Assembly (NCBI GenBank): GCA_029881725.1
Contig: JAOUMB010000029.1
Location: 1-35,083, forward strand
Reading direction: 5' to 3'
DNA: 35,083 nucleotides
Source: Nitrospirota bacterium
GTDB lineage: Bacteria > Nitrospirota > JACRHL01
Within the stretch, counting starts at the first letter, position 1, and the number at the start of each line of letters is the position of its first letter. The translations under genes and the position numbers were made by a program. Below the pieces are notes generated by a model. The model had not been told where the DNA came from. It saw nothing but the letters and a program-made list of their open reading frames with translations, and searched no databases. Shown here one piece after another: positions 32,155 to 35,083 of the stretch.

Positions 32155-32592
32155 TCAGGGCGTGTCACGGCTCGTGGTGCGGATCAGCATGTGCCAGTCG
32201 GGGGGGATGGTCCCAAAGCCCCACGTTTCGTAAAACGGCACCAACTCCGGATGGCACACCAGCTCCACCCGCTGCACGTCCTTCATCAGGGGATGGGCCA
32301 GCAGCGCGTCCATCAACCGCCGCCCCAGACCGGTCCCCTGGAACGCTTCGTCCACGATCACGTCGTACACGGTCGCCCGGTACACACCGTCCGACAGGGC
32401 GCGGCAAAAGGCCGCCAGCCGCCCCGTGTCGGGCGCCACCATGCCGATCACCACCGGCGTTTGCGCCAGCATGCGGCGCACGTCCGGCTCGCTGCGGGCG
32501 GCGCTCCACCACTGGCGGGCATACAGCGCCGTCAACTGGGTCACATGGGCCGCATCCAGTTCCGCCACCTCCTGCCAGTGCGCCTCCTGCAT
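32155..32592 (-). CDS. GNAT family N-acetyltransferase
   Basis: A 145-aa acetyltransferase. The acetyl-CoA loop is visible in VDEAFQGTGLGRRLMDALLA (Q-x-x-G-x-G/A type), preceded by VYRATVYDVIVDE (beta4) and followed by VELVCHPELVPFYETWGFGT, the usual final strand with a Tyr in the general-acid position. The substrate is unknown. The ATG at 32592 is chosen; a much longer frame upstream is fortuitous because it crosses the Fur promoter and the iron genes. It is transcribed away from the iron-uptake operon. Confidence 0.87.
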   Translation of the reverse strand: MQEAHWQEVAELDAAHVTQLTALYARQWWSAARSEPDVRRMLAQTPVVIGMVAPDTGRLAAFCRALSDGVYRATVYDVIVDEAFQGTGLGRRLMDALLAHPLMKDVQRVELVCHPELVPFYETWGFGTIPPDWHMLIRTTSRDTP

Positions 32593-32635
32593 GGACAAAA
32601 TCGTAACAGGGAACCAATAATTTTCAACACGGGTA

Positions 32636-32680
32636 TTGACGAACCGCTCGCTCAACGTGATAATGAGAATCATTCTCATC
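32636..32680 (+). promoter_or_regulatory. Sigma-70 promoter overlapped by a Fur box
   Basis: TTGACG at 32636-32641 and GATAAT at 32659-32664 are spaced by 17 bases. The -10 is covered by GATAATGAGAATCATTCTC (32659-32677), a close match to the 19-bp Fur consensus. Its core is a perfect palindrome over 32663-32679. Iron-loaded Fur would block polymerase here, so the operon that follows should be induced by iron shortage. Confidence 0.93.
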
Positions 32681-32694
32681 TTTGGAGTGTCTAA

Positions 32695-33027
32695 ATGCCG
32701 TTTTGCCCTTCCCTCCGCATCGCCACGATGATGGCGATTCTGCTGGCGCCCGCCGTGGCGCTGGCGAACCCGTTCGAGATCCGCGTGCGCGACCACCGGT
32801 TCGTGCCGGACGTGGTGGAAGTGCCCGCCGGGCAGAAGATCAAGCTGATCGTCCACAACGACGACGACGAGCCGGAGGAGTTCGAAAGCTACGACCTGAA
32901 CCGGGAAAAGATCATCCGTCCGGGGCGTAGCGTGACCATCTTCCTGCCGCCCATGGAACCCGGGGAATACACCTTCTTCGGAGAATTTCACCCGGAAACG
33001 GCCCAGGGCCGCATCATCGCCAAATAG
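32695..33027 (+). CDS. Periplasmic cupredoxin-like iron-uptake protein
   Basis: A 110-aa secreted protein; the signal peptide probably ends at ALA before NPFEIRVRD. The mature part is one cupredoxin-like domain: VVEVPAGQKIKLIVHNDDDE, then EEFESYDLNREKIIRPG and EPGEYTFFGEFHPETAQG. The Cys of type-1 copper sites is absent, as in other cupredoxin-like proteins of FTR1 operons (compare the EfeO N-domain), so it is unlikely to carry blue copper. The acidic EEFES region may help bind or oxidise iron. It is first in the Fur-controlled operon, with a GGAG site 7 bases before the ATG. Confidence 0.9.
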   Translation: MPFCPSLRIATMMAILLAPAVALANPFEIRVRDHRFVPDVVEVPAGQKIKLIVHNDDDEPEEFESYDLNREKIIRPGRSVTIFLPPMEPGEYTFFGEFHPETAQGRIIAK

Positions 33028-33036
33028 GGGCGCGTC

Positions 33037-33861
33037 ATGGCCGGATCCTTTCTTATTATGCTGCGCGAGGGCTTCGAGGCGGCGTTGATTGTGGGCATCA
33101 TCCTGGCGGTGCTGGCCCAGTTGGGGCGCACGGAATACGTGCGCCACGTGGCCTGGGGCGTGGGGGCGGCGGCGGTGGCCAGCGTGCTGTTCGCCCTGTT
33201 TGCCGACGGCGTGGCCGATCTGTTTTCCGGCGCCGGGCAGGAGGTGCTGAACGGCTTCGTGCTGGCGGTGGCGGCATTGATGATCACCTATGTGGTGGTG
33301 TGGGTGCGCAACACCCGCCAGGGCCTGCGCGCCGAGCTTTCCCGGCGGGTGCACGATACCGTGGCCAGCCGTGGCATCGGGGTGTTTGTGCTGGTGTTCC
33401 TTACCGTGTTTCGCGAAGGCTTCGAAACCGTGTTGTTTCTGTGGGGCATCGCCATTTCCGGTGGCGGGGGGAACCCCGCGGCGATGCTCACCGGCGGCGT
33501 GCTTGGATTGGCGTCGGCGGTGGGCATCGCCTGGGCCCTGTTTGCCGGGGGACGCCGCATTCCCATGACCCTGTTCTTCAACGCCACCATGGTGTTGCTG
33601 GTGCTGCTGGCGGCGGGCATGCTGTCCGGCGCCGCCGGGCTGTGGGTGGCGGTGGACTGGCTCCCGGCCCTGGCCTACAACGTGTGGGACCTGCGCGCCA
33701 TCCTGCCGGAAGACGGCGGCCTGGGCGCCCTGTTCGGCATCCTGTTCGGCTACAACGCCAACCCCACCCTGATGGAGGTGCTGGTGTACGGCGGCTATCT
33801 GGGCGCGGTGCTGGCGTGGCTCGGCTCCGGCCTGCTGCGCCGCAAGCCGGTGAGCGCATAA
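33037..33861 (+). CDS. FTR1 family iron permease
   Basis: A 274-aa inner-membrane permease of the FTR1/EfeU family with seven predicted helices. The two iron-path motifs are REGFEA (residues 10-15, near the N-terminus) and REGFET (126-131). It starts 9 bases after the cupredoxin gene, so both are co-transcribed under the Fur promoter. Members import ferric or ferrous iron after oxidation by a partner protein. The gene order fits an EfeUO-like or cFTR1 system, but no EfeB peroxidase is visible. Confidence 0.95.
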   Translation: MAGSFLIMLREGFEAALIVGIILAVLAQLGRTEYVRHVAWGVGAAAVASVLFALFADGVADLFSGAGQEVLNGFVLAVAALMITYVVVWVRNTRQGLRAELSRRVHDTVASRGIGVFVLVFLTVFREGFETVLFLWGIAISGGGGNPAAMLTGGVLGLASAVGIAWALFAGGRRIPMTLFFNATMVLLVLLAAGMLSGAAGLWVAVDWLPALAYNVWDLRAILPEDGGLGALFGILFGYNANPTLMEVLVYGGYLGAVLAWLGSGLLRRKPVSA

Positions 33862-33911
33862 CCCCGGAGTGACATCCAGTGCGCTTCGGCGCATCATTCA
33901 TGCAAAAACAA

Positions 33912-33933
33912 GCCGGGGACGGGAAGCCCCGGC
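33912..33933 (+). other. Intergenic stem-loop between FTR1 and the barrel gene
   Basis: GCCGGGG and CCCCGGC pair over 7 bases with an 8-base loop, in the 111-bp gap before 33973. No T-run follows. It could lower expression of the downstream gene or stabilise the upstream mRNA. Confidence 0.4.
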
Positions 33934-33972
33934 GTAACGGCTGCGCCCGGCGCACGCCTTTGGAGAGGGATC

Positions 33973-34713
33973 ATGAACGTGCGGAGTGTTTTGGCGGGCC
34001 TGCTGCTGGCGGCGCCCCTGGTGGCAATGACGGCTCCGGCCGAGGCCAAGAAAATGGTCTACTCGCCCATCGTCCACGCGGGCGAAAAGGAACTCGAATA
34101 CTACGTGGACTGGCACGAGGCCAAGGGCAGCGGAACCACTGTTCTCGGGCACGAACTGGAACTCGCCTACGTCTATTCAGACAAGGACACCCTCGCCCTC
34201 TACGGCGTGTGGGACCAGCAATCCGCGGGCGGCGGGGGCACCGACGCCACCCAATTCGCCAAGTGGAAAATCGAGTGGATTCACCAGTTGTTCGAGCAGG
34301 GCGAACGCAGTTGGGATGCGGGGATTTATGTGGAATACCAGATCAGCGCCGATACCGCGTCCGCCGATAAAATCGAACTCAAGCCTTTGTTTCAAAAGAG
34401 TTTCGACAAGCTGACCCTGACCCTGAACGGGGTGCTGGAGAAGAAGCTGGACGGCGTAAGCCCCACCGAGGGCGGATACGCGGCCCAGCTCAAGTGGCGC
34501 CTGAGCCCGTCCCTGGAGCCCATGCTGGAGCTCTACGGCGGCGTGGGCGAAATCGGCGATATGCGCTACAAAGCCAACACCCAGTTGCTCGGCCCCGTGT
34601 TCAACATCGGGTTGGGCAAGTGGTGGGTGTGGCAGGTGGGCGCCCTCTACGGCATCTCCGACGCCAGCGAAGACCTGCGCATCAAAAGCAACATCGCCTT
34701 CGAATGGTACTAG
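33973..34713 (+). CDS. Unknown outer-membrane-like beta-barrel protein in the iron operon
   Basis: A 246-aa protein with a signal peptide (VLAGLLLAAPLVAMTAPAEA). The mature part is a run of alternating strands (LEYYVDWHEAKGSGTTVLGH, LELAYVYSDKDTLALYGVWD, AGIYVEYQIS, KLTLTLNGVLEKKLDG, YGGVGEIGDM) ending in FEWY with an aromatic terminal residue, as expected for outer-membrane proteins. No named family is recognised. Position after FTR1, with a GGAGAGGG site and no visible separate promoter, suggests a role in iron entry, perhaps as a pore (inference). Confidence 0.85.
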   Translation: MNVRSVLAGLLLAAPLVAMTAPAEAKKMVYSPIVHAGEKELEYYVDWHEAKGSGTTVLGHELELAYVYSDKDTLALYGVWDQQSAGGGGTDATQFAKWKIEWIHQLFEQGERSWDAGIYVEYQISADTASADKIELKPLFQKSFDKLTLTLNGVLEKKLDGVSPTEGGYAAQLKWRLSPSLEPMLELYGGVGEIGDMRYKANTQLLGPVFNIGLGKWWVWQVGALYGISDASEDLRIKSNIAFEWY

Positions 34714-35083
34714 CGGGCTGGGCCCGCTGCCGTATCCGAATGGGGTGAGGGCATTGGATGGGGGAGGGGCCTCCACCATGCGGCGTGCGTGGGGGTTCCC
34801 GTTCCAGCCGTGGGCGCACAGGTGGGCGGGGCCCGCTGCCGTATCCGAATGGGGTGACGGCATTGGGTGGGGGAGGGGCCTCCACCATGCGACGTGCGTG
34901 GGGGGGGCCGTTCCAGCCGTTGACTTCCCCGACGGGCGGGGCCCGCTGCCGTATCCGAATGGGGTGAGGGCATTGGATGGGGGAGGGGCCTCCACCATGC
35001 GGCGTGCGTGGGGGTTCCCGTTCCAGCCGTGGGCGCACAGGTGGGCGGGGCCCGCTGCCGTATCCGAATGGGGTGAGGGCAAC
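34714..35083. repeat. 109/110-bp tandem repeat array, running to the window edge
   Basis: Units begin with GCCCGCTGCCGTATCCGAAT at 34722, 34831, 34941 and 35050 (lengths 109, 110, 109, last cut off). Units 1 and 3 appear identical by eye over 109 bases. Unit 2 differs at several sites and carries another last 25 bases (CCGTTGACTTCCCCGACG instead of CCGTGGGCGCACAGG). The pattern is therefore A-B-A. Unit junctions contain GCGGGGCCCGC-type near-palindromes. In the last copy the sequence changes after GTGAGGGC, so the array may end at the window edge. It lies directly after the barrel gene and codes for nothing convincing. Confidence 0.95.

Noticed and set aside
32593-33897. Long minus-strand extension of the GNAT gene
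   Set aside because: It crosses the Fur promoter, the cupredoxin and FTR1 genes and reads as low-complexity His/Gln/Arg sequence; only the last 145 residues are a real protein.
34177-35082. Minus-strand frame encoding repeated Pro/His-rich peptides across the tandem repeat
   Set aside because: It arises because repeat units of 109 and 110 bp stay open by base composition, and it continues as the antisense of the barrel gene; no start signal or domain.

Overview
The window is high-GC DNA (by eye about two thirds G+C) from a Gram-negative bacterium. Signal peptides, lipoboxes, outer-membrane barrels, Hfq, an E. coli-style Fur box and a TorF-like porin point to Pseudomonadota or a close relative. 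Several features (bacterial DUF99 protein, long HflX, split C25 peptidase with Cys-containing C-terminal sorting tails, long His-tailed CbiX) suggest a little-studied lineage. The sequence alone does not fix the genus. No rRNA, tRNA, CRISPR array, transposase or phage gene was seen.

Left part (1-3609): the 3' end of a secreted protein, a stand-alone gingipain-type propeptide protein and a C25-family cysteine peptidase. The first and third end in nearly the same Cys-containing membrane sorting tail. Next (3762-8023) is a tightly overlapping tryptophan operon, trpG-trpD-trpC-trpF, followed by trpB; trpE and trpA are not here. After it (8284-8915) come two 51-52 aa single-TM proteins that share a C-terminal signature. 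Each has its own ribosome-binding site and strong terminator. They are the best candidate for something undescribed.

Centre (9198-19792): a DUF1232 protein, an orphan ABC ATPase, and hflX-miaA-hfq with start/stop overlaps, closed by a terminator. Then methylthioadenosine phosphorylase, a TPR lipoprotein, a small YHS/TRASH-like protein, a FSA/TalC-type aldolase, a three-gene DsrE/F/H-like sulfur-relay set facing a sirohydrochlorin chelatase, an unknown membrane protein and an AEC transporter.

Right part (19902-35083): three consecutive lipoproteins carry five copies of a CigR/RcnB-like module, one of them with a 45-bp DNA repeat encoding a charged linker. A convergent DUF99 plus HTH-zinc-ribbon pair follows, then a two-gene unit of unknown function behind an 18-bp palindrome, a TorF-like porin, a Cys-rich unknown protein and an AI-2E/PerM-family permease. 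A 546-bp intergenic region holds two perfect DnaA boxes and lies before bioA. After bioA are two strong palindromes, a five-TM membrane protein and a frameshifted VWA-like lipoprotein. The last block is a Fur-controlled iron-uptake operon (cupredoxin-like protein, FTR1 permease, outer-membrane-like barrel) divergent from a GNAT acetyltransferase. The window ends in a 109/110-bp tandem repeat.

Most genes lie on the plus strand in compact operons. The identified parts are housekeeping biosynthesis, RNA and ribosome care, envelope proteins and metal/sulfur handling. The unknown parts are mostly small or envelope-associated proteins.
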